44,109 bases of DNA, from NCBI RefSeq assembly GCF_040096015.1, contig NZ_JBBMFO010000017.1:1-44109 (forward strand), written 5' to 3'. Under the pieces are notes generated by a model. That model had not been told where the DNA came from and made no database searches. It worked only from the letters and a program-made list of their open reading frames with translations. The position numbers were made by a program, and so were the translations under genes. Origin of the DNA: Peptoniphilus_A hominis (GTDB taxonomy: Bacteria > Bacillota > Clostridia > Tissierellales > Peptoniphilaceae). Positions 31,917-38,131 of this stretch are shown here, piece after piece; the stretch's first letter is position 1, and every line of letters begins with the position of its first letter.

Positions 31917-34616
31917 TTATTTATTTTTCTTAAATCTTACTTTCTTTTGAATTTCTCCAGCTACTAGTGGTATAAGTGATGATCCAAGAACTACTGCTAT
32001 TTCTCTTGGTCCTAAGTCCATGAGTCCAAAGGCATCGTTTAATACTGGCACATAAATTACTACTAGCATTAGCATGAAAGAAAATAGAGTCGCAAACACT
32101 AATTTTTTGTTTGTGAAAACTCCAATTTCAAAGACAGTTTTGTCAATTGATCTTGATGAGTAGGCTCTTAGAAGCTCACAAATAATAAGTGTTGAAAATG
32201 CCATTGTCCTTGCGTGGTGTAGTCCTTCCGCTTGTCCATACCACTTAAGTCCAACTAGGTATGCAAGAAGTGTTGCCACAGTTATGGCAATAGATTGAAT
32301 TGCAACTGTGATTTTTATTTCTGTGTCCAGAATTGGCTCGTCAGGGTCGCGAGGTGGCTCATTCATTATGTCAGCTTCTCCTCTTTCAACTCCAAGTGCT
32401 AGAGCTGGGAAGGAGTCTGTCACAAGGTTAAGCCAAAGTAGTTGAATTGGAATTAGTGGCACTGGCAAGTTCATCAAAATTGAAATTAAAACTATTAGGA
32501 CTTCTCCCAAGTTACAAGAAAGAAGATAAGCCACGAATTTTTTGATGTTGGAATAGATTATTCTTCCCTCTTCAACTGCGTTTACAATTGTGGCAAAGTT
32601 GTCGTCTGTCAAAATTACTTCTGCAGTATTTTTTGCAACATCTGTGCCTGTAATTCCCATGGCAATACCAATGTCTGCCTTTTTAATTGCCGGTGCGTCA
32701 TTTACGCCGTCGCCAGTCATGGCTGTGATGTGACCATTTTGTTTTAGGGCTGTAACAATTTGAACCTTATTTTCTGGTGAAACTCTAGTGTAGACAGATT
32801 TTTCCTTTACGATTTCTCTAAGTTCTGCCTCAGACATTTCGTTAAGTTCTCTACCCATTATTGCCTGGTCGTCACGCTCAGCAATGCCAAGGTCCTTGGC
32901 TATGGCAAGTCCTGTTTCAAGGTAGTCGCCAGTGATCATAATCGGTCTAATGCCAGCTGATTTACATTCTTTTATGGCTGCCTTTGCCTCTGGTCTTGAT
33001 GGGTCAATCATTCCAGTTAGTCCAACAAAGACCATGTCCTTTTCTATGGATTCTGATGTAATTTCACTTGGCATGTCGCTGTGCTTTCTATAGGCATAAC
33101 CTAAGCATCTTAGGGCTGACCTTGCAAATTCGCTGTTCTTTTCTAAAATTTCTTTTCTTAATTTTTCGTCAAGTTCAACTTCTTTTCCATCAATTAAAAC
33201 TTTTTCGCATCTTTCAAGTACAACATCAGGTGCGCCCTTGGTAAAGGATGCGATGCCCTCAAAAATTTTGTCGTGGAAGGTTGTCATCATCTTTCTGTCA
33301 GAGTCAAAGGGAATTTCTTCCAATCTGTCAAAGTTTTTATAAAGTTTATCTAGTCCGTTGCCTGCTTTTTCTGCAAAGGTAAGAAGGGCTCCTTCAGTAG
33401 GGTCTCCAGTGATGGAGGCATCTCCCTCCTTTACCTTTAACTTTGCGTCGTTAGTTAAAGCTGCTATGGATGAAAGGATTTTTAGGTTTTCGTCATCATC
33501 AATTGTTACGATTTTATCTTTTTTAGTAACATCTCCTTCTGGAGAGTAGCCAGTTCCTGATACATCATAGACATGACCGTCAGTAAAGACTTTCACAACT
33601 GTCATTTCATTTTGTGTAAGTGTACCAGTTTTGTCGGAACAAATTACTGTTGTTGTACCAAGAGTTTCCACTGCCAAAAGTTTTTTAACTATGGCATTTT
33701 TTTCTGCCATCTTGCCCATACCAATGGAAAGTACAATTGTAACAATGGCAGGTAGCCCTTCAGGCACAGCTGCAACTGCAAGTGAAATTGCAGTCATAAA
33801 CATATCTAGTGGGTCGTGCTTATATAGTAAGCCTACTCCCATTACCACTGCACAGATAACTATTACTAAAATTCCAAGAGTCTTTGAAAGCTTGGCAAGC
33901 TTTCTTTGAAGTGGAGTTTGCTCATCGCCAACTGTAGCAATAGAAGTTGCGATTTTACCAATTTCTGTCTTGTGACCAGTTTCAATAACTACTCCCATTC
34001 CCCTTCCGTAAGTTACAATAGTTGATGAGTATGCTAAATTTTCCCTGTCGCCAATTTCCATTTTGCTCTCATAAACTTGATCAAAATGTTTTTCAACTGC
34101 CACAGATTCTCCAGTTAGTGAAGACTCATCGATTTTTAAATTTGATGATTCAATTAGTCTTAAATCTGCTGGAACAATGTCCCCCGTTTCAAGAAGGATG
34201 ATGTCACCAGGCACTAATTTATTTGAGTCTACCTCTTCATGGTCGCCATCTCTTATTACTTTAGCCTTTGGTGAAGACATCTTCTGCAAGGCTGCAATGG
34301 CCTCTTCTGCCTTGCCCTCTTGATAAATTGAAAGAAAGGCATTGACAATAACAATGGCAATGATAATTCCTGCATCAAGACCTTCACCAACAAAAATAGA
34401 AACAAGGGCTGCTGCAATTAAAATAATTATCATTGGGTCAAAAAATTGTTCCTTTAGTTTTTCGCCAAAGGTTTTTTTCTTTTCCTCTGCTAGAGCATTT
34501 TCCCCATACTCTTCTAGCCTTTTTTTGGCTTCATCTTCACTTAGTCCCCTCTCCTTTGTGGTGGAAAGATTTTTTAGGACTTCATCAGGCGACTGATTAT
34601 ACCAATTTTTTTCCAT
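31917..34616 (-). CDS. P2-type cation ATPase, probable Mn2+ (or Ca2+) exporter
   Basis: 899 aa. The layout is that of a SERCA/PMCA-like P2 ATPase: N-terminal cation-ATPase domain, actuator TGES (about 168-171), M4 PEGLP (285-289), phosphorylation site DKTGT at D328, hinge TGDGVNDAPA, and M6 with NLVTD. It would usually be called a Ca2+ ATPase. However, its leader is a yybP-ykoY element, a Mn2+ sensor, and riboswitch-controlled relatives in Lactococcus and Streptococcus export Mn2+. Mn2+ efflux is therefore the favoured role; Ca2+ transport remains possible. ATG behind AAGGAGG. Monocistronic. Confidence 0.92.
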   Translation of the reverse strand: MEKNWYNQSPDEVLKNLSTTKERGLSEDEAKKRLEEYGENALAEEKKKTFGEKLKEQFFDPMIIILIAAALVSIFVGEGLDAGIIIAIVIVNAFLSIYQEGKAEEAIAALQKMSSPKAKVIRDGDHEEVDSNKLVPGDIILLETGDIVPADLRLIESSNLKIDESSLTGESVAVEKHFDQVYESKMEIGDRENLAYSSTIVTYGRGMGVVIETGHKTEIGKIATSIATVGDEQTPLQRKLAKLSKTLGILVIVICAVVMGVGLLYKHDPLDMFMTAISLAVAAVPEGLPAIVTIVLSIGMGKMAEKNAIVKKLLAVETLGTTTVICSDKTGTLTQNEMTVVKVFTDGHVYDVSGTGYSPEGDVTKKDKIVTIDDDENLKILSSIAALTNDAKLKVKEGDASITGDPTEGALLTFAEKAGNGLDKLYKNFDRLEEIPFDSDRKMMTTFHDKIFEGIASFTKGAPDVVLERCEKVLIDGKEVELDEKLRKEILEKNSEFARSALRCLGYAYRKHSDMPSEITSESIEKDMVFVGLTGMIDPSRPEAKAAIKECKSAGIRPIMITGDYLETGLAIAKDLGIAERDDQAIMGRELNEMSEAELREIVKEKSVYTRVSPENKVQIVTALKQNGHITAMTGDGVNDAPAIKKADIGIAMGITGTDVAKNTAEVILTDDNFATIVNAVEEGRIIYSNIKKFVAYLLSCNLGEVLIVLISILMNLPVPLIPIQLLWLNLVTDSFPALALGVERGEADIMNEPPRDPDEPILDTEIKITVAIQSIAITVATLLAYLVGLKWYGQAEGLHHARTMAFSTLIICELLRAYSSRSIDKTVFEIGVFTNKKLVFATLFSFMLMLVVIYVPVLNDAFGLMDLGPREIAVVLGSSLIPLVAGEIQKKVRFKKNK

Positions 34617-34652
34617 AATTCCTCCTTATAAATGCAAAATAAAAATATTTAA

Positions 34653-34683
34653 TAAAAAAGAGACCGATTGTTACATCGGTCTC
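34653..34683 (-). terminator. Expression-platform terminator of the yybP-ykoY riboswitch
   Basis: Perfect 9-bp stem GAGACCGAT/ATCGGTCTC with a 6-base loop and six T on the minus strand. The conserved 3' aptamer bases GAGACC form its 5' arm, so aptamer and terminator compete. Confidence 0.85.
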
Positions 34684-34760
34684 ACAAACTTAATAATAAG
34701 CTTTCCAGCCGGGCTATGCCGTAATGACGACTGAAAATTTAAAAGTTACTCCCCAAAGCT
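34676..34760 (-). promoter_or_regulatory. yybP-ykoY (manganese) riboswitch
   Basis: The minus strand carries the hallmark blocks in order: TTGGGGAGTAAC, then GTCATTACGGC, then AGCCCGGCTGG and finally TGAGACCG. Mn2+ binding is expected to favour read-through and ATPase expression. Confidence 0.88.
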
Positions 34761-34765
34761 AATAA

Positions 34766-34794
34766 ATTATATCAAATTATTTTGCCTAAAACAA
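34766..34794 (-). promoter_or_regulatory. SigA promoter of the riboswitch-ATPase unit
   Basis: TTGTTT, 17-bp spacer, TATAAT on the minus strand, directly upstream of the aptamer. Confidence 0.8.
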
Positions 34795-34846
34795 TCTAAG
34801 TTTATATTACCCAAATAAAATTAATTCAAGTCTTTTTTAGAAAATT

Positions 34847-36136
34847 TTATTTATTTTTTGGCACAATTTTTTCCATGCCGCCCATATACATTTGTAGTGG
34901 CTTAGGAATTTTTACGCTGCCATCTTCTTGTAGAAGATTTTCTAAGAAGGCAATTAACATTCTTGGTGGTGCAACTACAGTGTTGTTTAATGTGTGAGCA
35001 AGATATGTGCCATCCTTGCCACGAAGTTTGATGTTAAGTCTTCTAGCTTGTGCGTCGCCAAGGTTTGAGCAAGAGCCAACTTCAAAATATTTATTTTGTC
35101 TTGGAGAAAAGGCTTCAACATCAAGGGACTTAACCTTTAAGTCTGCCAAGTCACCAGAACAACATTCAAGAGTTCTTACAGGAATTTCTAGTGAACGGAA
35201 GAAGTCAACTGTGTTCTTCCACAATTTTACAAACCATTCCTTTGAATCTTCTGGTTTACAAATTACAACCATTTCTTGCTTTTCAAATTGGTGAATTCTG
35301 TAAACTCCTCTTTCTTCAATGCCGTGAGCTCCAACTTCCTTTCTAAAACATGGAGAATAAGAAGTAAGTGCAAGAGGCATTTCTTCTTCTGGAGTTATTG
35401 TGTTGATGTATTTACCAATCATTGAGTGTTCAGATGTACCAATTAGATAAAGGTCTTCGCCTTCGATTTTATACATCATATTTTCCATTTCAGCAAAACT
35501 CATTACGCCAGTAACAACATCTGATCTAATCATAAATGGTGGAATGTGATATTCAAAGCCACGGTCTATCATAAAGTCTCTTGCATAAGATAAAATTGCA
35601 GAATGAAGTCTTGCAATGTCGCCCTTTAAATAATAAAAACCTGCGCCAGAAGTATTTCTTGCAGAATCTAAATCAATTCCGTTAAAAGTTTCCATGATGT
35701 CAACATGATAAGGTACTTCATAATCTGGAATTACTGGTTCGCCAAATCTTTCAAGTTCAACATTTTCGCTGTCGTCCTTTCCTATTGGCACTGAGTCGTC
35801 AATCATTTGTGGAATAACTTGCATTCTCTTCTTAAGTTCTTCGCCAAGATCTCTTTCAGCTGCTTCAAGTTCTGTGATTTCTTCATTTATTTCAGCAACT
35901 CTTTTTTTAGCTACTTCGGCTTTGTCCTTTTCGCCCTTTTGCATAAAGCCACCAATTTCTTTTGAAGTTTGATTTTTTTCTGCACGAAGGTTGTCGCCCT
36001 TAGTCTTAGCTTCCCTAAGTTCTTCGTCGATTTTTATAACTTCGTCAACTAGTGGAAGTTTGTCATCTTGGAATTTCTTTTTAATGTTTTCCTTTACTGC
36101 TTCTGGGTTTTCTCTTACAAATTTAATGTCTAACAT
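34847..36136 (-). CDS. serS: Seryl-tRNA synthetase
   Basis: 429 aa class II synthetase that charges tRNA-Ser (and tRNA-Sec where present). The N-terminal long antiparallel coiled coil (about 1-110, e.g. KTKGDNLRAEKNQTSKEIGGF) contacts the tRNA variable arm. The core has motif 2 CFRKEVGAHGIEERGVYRIHQF and motif 3 near LNNTVVAPPRMLIAFLEN. Serine/ATP-site features TSEHSMIG and the CCSGDLAD segment are present. ATG behind GGGAGG. It is controlled by a T-box leader with a terminator. Confidence 0.97.
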   Translation of the reverse strand: MLDIKFVRENPEAVKENIKKKFQDDKLPLVDEVIKIDEELREAKTKGDNLRAEKNQTSKEIGGFMQKGEKDKAEVAKKRVAEINEEITELEAAERDLGEELKKRMQVIPQMIDDSVPIGKDDSENVELERFGEPVIPDYEVPYHVDIMETFNGIDLDSARNTSGAGFYYLKGDIARLHSAILSYARDFMIDRGFEYHIPPFMIRSDVVTGVMSFAEMENMMYKIEGEDLYLIGTSEHSMIGKYINTITPEEEMPLALTSYSPCFRKEVGAHGIEERGVYRIHQFEKQEMVVICKPEDSKEWFVKLWKNTVDFFRSLEIPVRTLECCSGDLADLKVKSLDVEAFSPRQNKYFEVGSCSNLGDAQARRLNIKLRGKDGTYLAHTLNNTVVAPPRMLIAFLENLLQEDGSVKIPKPLQMYMGGMEKIVPKNK

Positions 36137-36153
36137 AAATCCTCCCTTAAATT

Positions 36154-36184
36154 AAAAAAAGCCCCTCATCCCTAAAGGGACGAG
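36154..36184 (-). terminator. Terminator of the serS T-box leader
   Basis: CTCGTCCC-TTTA-GGGATGAG stem, G-rich closing bases and seven T on the minus strand. Confidence 0.9.
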
Positions 36185-36340
36185 AGACCCGCGTTGCCAC
36201 CCTAATTAACCAAATGGTTCACTTAAAAATTCATAGACTATGAGGTGGATTCATTTTATGAGTTTACAGATTTGCACCAACCACCTGCTCTCTAAAAAAC
36301 TTTCTAAAATTACTATTCTCAATTATTGTCTTTTTTAGTT
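36154..36340 (-). promoter_or_regulatory. T-box leader of serS
   Basis: The minus strand has the T-box sequence AGGGTGGCAACGCGGGT (36,187-36,203), which pairs with the tRNA acceptor end, just before the terminator, and a Stem I region with GAATAGTAA, AGAGAG and GGTGCAAATCTG blocks. Uncharged tRNA-Ser should promote the antiterminator. Several serine codons (TCC, TCA, TCT) lie near the expected specifier loop; I could not decide which is used. Confidence 0.9.
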
Positions 36341-36346
36341 TTTTTT

Positions 36347-36374
36347 ATTATACCATAAGGAAAAATAAGTTCAA
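36347..36374 (-). promoter_or_regulatory. SigA promoter of T-box-serS
   Basis: TTGAAC, 16-bp spacer ending TGG, TATAAT (extended -10). Confidence 0.75.
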
Positions 36375-36401
36375 GCTTTTTGAGCATTAAAGTAAAGTGA
36401 A

Positions 36402-36430
36402 TTGATTGATTTGTTTCAAAAGATTATAAT
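36402..36430 (+). promoter_or_regulatory. Toxin promoter, TA module 1
   Basis: TTGATT, 17-bp spacer, TATAAT. The RNA would start at or just before the GAGGACA block at 36,437. Confidence 0.8.
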
Positions 36431-36503
36431 AGGTATGAGGACATCAACTAGACGGTACAGGCAGATGGTTTTCCCTAATCTAACGTAGATTGGGGGTGAT
36501 AGA

Positions 36504-36590
36504 ATGACTGATTATGAAATTTTATCTGTAATTTTTAAAATTTTTATGTTGGTTATTGCTATTGTTACCCTATTTCAAAATAAGAAATAG
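36504..36590 (+). CDS. Type I toxin-like hydrophobic peptide, module 1
   Basis: 28 aa: MTDYEILSVIFKIF then MLVIAIVTLFQNKK. A short polar N-terminus, one hydrophobic helix and a Lys tail are typical of holin-like type I toxins (TxpA/BsrG, Hol_Tox group) that depolarise the membrane. The SD (GGGGGTGA) is buried in a 9-bp hairpin with CCCTAATCT (36,473-36,481). It is flanked by a sense promoter and convergent antisense promoter. Toxicity is inferred from architecture, not shown. Confidence 0.8.
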   Translation: MTDYEILSVIFKIFMLVIAIVTLFQNKK

Positions 36591-36596
36591 AAAATA

Positions 36597-36695
36597 AAAA
36601 ACCTACCTGTATTTTCGCTGATAGGTAGGTTTTTATAATTTGCCTCAGGGAAAACCGTCGCTTGTGCCCGAATGGGTATAAACGGTGTCCTCTTT
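36597..36695 (-). ncRNA. Antisense antitoxin RNA, module 1
   Basis: Minus-strand promoter TG-G-TATAAT (36,702-36,707, extended -10). The RNA would start near 36,695 with AAAGAGGACACC, fold ACCGT/ACGGT around an inner CCC/GGG hairpin, carry the key GGTTTTCCCT, and end at the ACCTACCT/AGGTAGGT hairpin (36,601-36,630), close to or within the toxin ORF. It is complementary to the mRNA 3' part. Confidence 0.65.
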
Positions 36696-36726
36696 ATCTA
36701 TATTATACCATATCCTTTTTATTTTT

Positions 36727-36752
36727 AAACCCTGCTTGGGTTTTATTTTTTA
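36727..36752 (+). terminator. Toxin mRNA terminator, module 1
   Basis: AAACCC-TGCTT-GGGTTT followed by TATTTTTT, downstream of the antisense promoter, so the full-length mRNA would include the 3' key complement. Confidence 0.75.
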
Positions 36753-36769
36753 GTAATTGTTGCTAATTA

Positions 36770-36798
36770 TTGATGGGAATTTGTAAAATATGTATAAT
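36770..36798 (+). promoter_or_regulatory. Toxin promoter, TA module 2
   Basis: TTGATG, 17-bp spacer, TATAAT. GAGGACA follows at 36,805. Confidence 0.8.
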
Positions 36799-36858
36799 GT
36801 TAGTGAGGACATACTAAGGTGGTAGCTCTTTACTTTTATAGTAGAGGGGGTGATTGCA

Positions 36859-36945
36859 ATGTCAGATTTTGAGATTTTAAGCATTGTGCTAAAAATTATT
36901 GGTTTGATTATTGCTATATTAGCCCTGTTTATTAATAAGAAATAG
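36859..36945 (+). CDS. Type I toxin-like hydrophobic peptide, module 2
   Basis: 28 aa: MSDFEILSIVLKII then GLIIAILALFINKK. Same pattern as module 1 with conservative changes. The SD (GGGGGTGA) pairs through a 9-bp stem (36,826-36,834 with 36,840-36,848, two G-U pairs) whose 5' arm is the module key. The leader differs in sequence from module 1 yet keeps the same fold, which argues for selection. Confidence 0.82.
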   Translation: MSDFEILSIVLKIIGLIIAILALFINKK

Positions 36946-36954
36946 CATGAAATA

Positions 36955-37033
36955 AAATACCACCTGTATTGCACTACAAGTGGTATTTAATAAATATCAA
37001 CTTAGAGCAACCGCTTTTAACGGTGTCCTCTTT
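36955..37033 (-). ncRNA. Antisense antitoxin RNA, module 2
   Basis: Minus-strand TG-G-TATAAT (37,040-37,045). The RNA begins near 37,033 with AAAGAGGACACC, forms ACCGT-TAAAA-GCGGT, carries the key GGTTGCTCT, and can end at the 9-bp AAATACCAC/GTGGTATTT hairpin followed by TTATTT. Confidence 0.65.
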
Positions 37034-37064
37034 ATCTATATTATACCATATCCTTTTTATTTTT

Positions 37065-37090
37065 AAACCCTGCTTGGGTTTTATTTTTTT
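37065..37090 (+). terminator. Toxin mRNA terminator, module 2
   Basis: AAACCC-TGCTT-GGGTTT then TATTTTTTT. Confidence 0.75.
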
Positions 37091-37108
37091 ATAATTGTTG
37101 CTAACCAA

Positions 37109-37137
37109 TTGATGAGAATTTGTAAAATATGTATAAT
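37109..37137 (+). promoter_or_regulatory. Toxin promoter, TA module 3
   Basis: TTGATG, 17-bp spacer, TATAAT. GAGGACA follows at 37,144. Confidence 0.8.
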
Positions 37138-37190
37138 GTACTTGAGGACATACAGATGGTCGCCCAATTTAATTATTGGGAGGTGCTTTT

Positions 37191-37274
37191 ATGAGTGATT
37201 ATGAAATTTTAAGTATAATGCTTAAGTTTTTTACACTTATAATCGCCATCCTAACACTTTGTAAAAATAAGTAG
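37191..37274 (+). CDS. Type I toxin-like hydrophobic peptide, module 3
   Basis: 27 aa: MSDYEILSIMLKFF then TLIIAILTLCKNK. The SD GGGAGG is partly hidden by CCCAAT/ATTGGG (6-bp stem with 5' arm at 37,163-37,168). It differs from modules 1 and 2 by a cysteine and a shorter Lys tail. It is identical to module 4. Confidence 0.82.
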   Translation: MSDYEILSIMLKFFTLIIAILTLCKNK

Positions 37275-37281
37275 TTAGAAA

Positions 37282-37357
37282 AAACCACCTGTATCGTCAC
37301 TACAGGTGGTTTCATAAATCATACTGCAGGGCGACCGTCTTTAACGGTGTCCTCTTT
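37282..37357 (-). ncRNA. Antisense antitoxin RNA, module 3
   Basis: Minus-strand TG-G-TATAAT (37,364-37,369). The 5' end AAAGAGGACACC near 37,357, hairpin ACCGT-TAAAG-ACGGT, key GGTCGCCC, and a perfect 12-bp AAACCACCTGTA/TACAGGTGGTTT hairpin that can end both RNAs. Confidence 0.68.
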
Positions 37358-37388
37358 ATCTATATTATACCATATCCTTTTTATTTTT

Positions 37389-37413
37389 AAACCCTGCTTG
37401 GGTTTTATTTTTT
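37389..37413 (+). terminator. Toxin mRNA terminator, module 3
   Basis: AAACCC-TGCTT-GGGTTT then TATTTTTTT. Confidence 0.75.
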
Positions 37414-37432
37414 TATAATTGTTGCTAACCAA

Positions 37433-37461
37433 TTGATGAGAATTTGTAAAATATGTATAAT
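37433..37461 (+). promoter_or_regulatory. Toxin promoter, TA module 4
   Basis: TTGATG, 17-bp spacer, TATAAT; exact copy of module 3. Confidence 0.8.
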
Positions 37462-37514
37462 GTACTTGAGGACATACAGATGGTCGCCCAATTTAATTAT
37501 TGGGAGGTGCTTTT

Positions 37515-37598
37515 ATGAGTGATTATGAAATTTTAAGTATAATGCTTAAGTTTTTTACACTTATAATCGCCATCCTAACACTTTGTAAAAATAAGTAG
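37515..37598 (+). CDS. Type I toxin-like hydrophobic peptide, module 4
   Basis: 27 aa, identical in protein and DNA to module 3, including leader, SD hairpin (37,487-37,504) and flanks. It arose by tandem duplication of a 324-bp unit. Confidence 0.82.
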   Translation: MSDYEILSIMLKFFTLIIAILTLCKNK

Positions 37599-37605
37599 TT
37601 AGAAA

Positions 37606-37681
37606 AAACCACCTGTATCGTCACTACAGGTGGTTTCATAAATCATACTGCAGGGCGACCGTCTTTAACGGTGTCCTCTTT
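37606..37681 (-). ncRNA. Antisense antitoxin RNA, module 4
   Basis: Copy of the module 3 antisense unit: -10 at 37,688-37,693, key complement at 37,653-37,663, terminator hairpin at 37,606-37,636. Being identical, it should act on the module 3 mRNA as well. Confidence 0.68.
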
Positions 37682-37712
37682 ATCTATATTATACCATATC
37701 CTTTTTATTTTT

Positions 37713-37738
37713 AAACCCTTCTAGGGTTTTATTTTTTT
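37713..37738 (+). terminator. Toxin mRNA terminator, module 4
   Basis: AAACCC-TTCTA-GGGTTT then TATTTTTTT. The loop differs from the other three copies. The stem end overlaps the stop codon of the convergent small peptide gene. Confidence 0.75.
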
Positions 37739-37851
37739 AAGTATTTTATTAGGGCAAGGATTAAAACTATTATAAGAATAAAAATTGCTACTCTAAATAG
37801 CACTGAAAATGTAAGAACCAAGTACATAAAACCTGCAAATTCTTTATTCAT
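37729..37851 (-). CDS. Small membrane peptide A (40 aa), unknown
   Basis: MNKEFAGFMYLVLTFSVLF then a continuous hydrophobic helix ending LILALIKYLKK. SD AAGGAGG lies seven bases before the ATG. It is one TM segment with a positive C-terminus and is a paralogue of the next gene upstream, which ends in the same nine residues (LALIKYLKK). It runs convergent to the toxin array, and its stop lies in the last array terminator. No family recognised. Confidence 0.65.
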   Translation of the reverse strand: MNKEFAGFMYLVLTFSVLFRVAIFILIIVLILALIKYLKK

Positions 37852-37873
37852 AGATTTACCTCCTTATACAAAA

Positions 37874-37990
37874 CTATTTTTTTAAGTATTTTATTAGTGC
37901 GAGGATTGCCAAAATTATAAGTACAATAATTCCTGCATAGACCCCAAAGCCTAAAATTAAAGCAATAAATGATTTAGATGTAAAAGCCAC
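37874..37990 (-). CDS. Small membrane peptide B (38 aa), unknown
   Basis: MAFTSKSFIALILGFGVY then a hydrophobic helix ending ILALIKYLKK. The GTG start follows GGGAGAG by six bases; an in-frame ATG six codons upstream overlaps the SD and is less likely. It lies 22 bp upstream of its paralogue in one transcript, behind a good promoter and a leader of six 7-bp repeats. It could be a membrane-active peptide, an immunity factor or a modulator of the array. Function unknown. Confidence 0.62.
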   Translation of the reverse strand: MAFTSKSFIALILGFGVYAGIIVLIILAILALIKYLKK

Positions 37991-38002
37991 GGCTATCTCT
38001 CC

Positions 38003-38044
38003 CTTCATTCTTCATTCTTCATTCTTTATTCTTTATTCTTTATT
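38003..38044 (-). repeat. Six 7-bp tandem repeats in the leader of the small peptide operon
   Basis: On the minus strand (AATAAAG)3 followed by (AATGAAG)3, exactly between the -10 box and the SD. The second set places ATG triplets in successive frames. Confidence 0.85.
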
Positions 38045-38046
38045 AC

Positions 38047-38075
38047 ATTATAACAGTAACATCTTCCTTTTACAA
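38047..38075 (-). promoter_or_regulatory. SigA promoter of the small peptide operon
   Basis: TTGTAA, 17-bp spacer ending TGT, TATAAT on the minus strand. Confidence 0.75.
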
Positions 38076-38105
38076 AATTTATTGTCCACACATAATCCAC
38101 CTTTT

Positions 38106-38114
38106 TGTTATAAT
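38106..38114 (+). promoter_or_regulatory. Extended -10 promoter of the MoxR-VWA operon
   Basis: TG-T-TATAAT 17 bp before the ATG; no clear -35. Confidence 0.55.
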
Positions 38115-38131
38115 ACATTTGAGGTGATGAA

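Larger units (their letters stand above)
37016..37719. repeat. Tandem duplication, 324-bp period (TA modules 3 and 4)
   Basis: The sequence from 37,016 to 37,395 reappears at 37,340 to 37,719 with no difference that I can see. The unit spans one whole toxin/antitoxin module. No drift implies a recent event or gene conversion. Confidence 0.9.

Noticed and set aside
36200..36320. Assigning a single specifier codon in the serS T-box
   Set aside because: TCC, TCA and TCT all occur near the expected loop and I could not fold Stem I reliably by eye.
36750..36974. 74-codon ORF on the minus strand across TA module 2
   Set aside because: It reads through the sense promoter and toxin gene of module 2, has no SD, and its frame is not kept in the other modules.
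36402..37738. Regularly spaced palindromic repeats, possible CRISPR array
   Set aside because: The period is about 324 bp or more with embedded promoters, SD sites and ORFs. There are no 20-40 bp repeats alternating with unique spacers and no cas genes.
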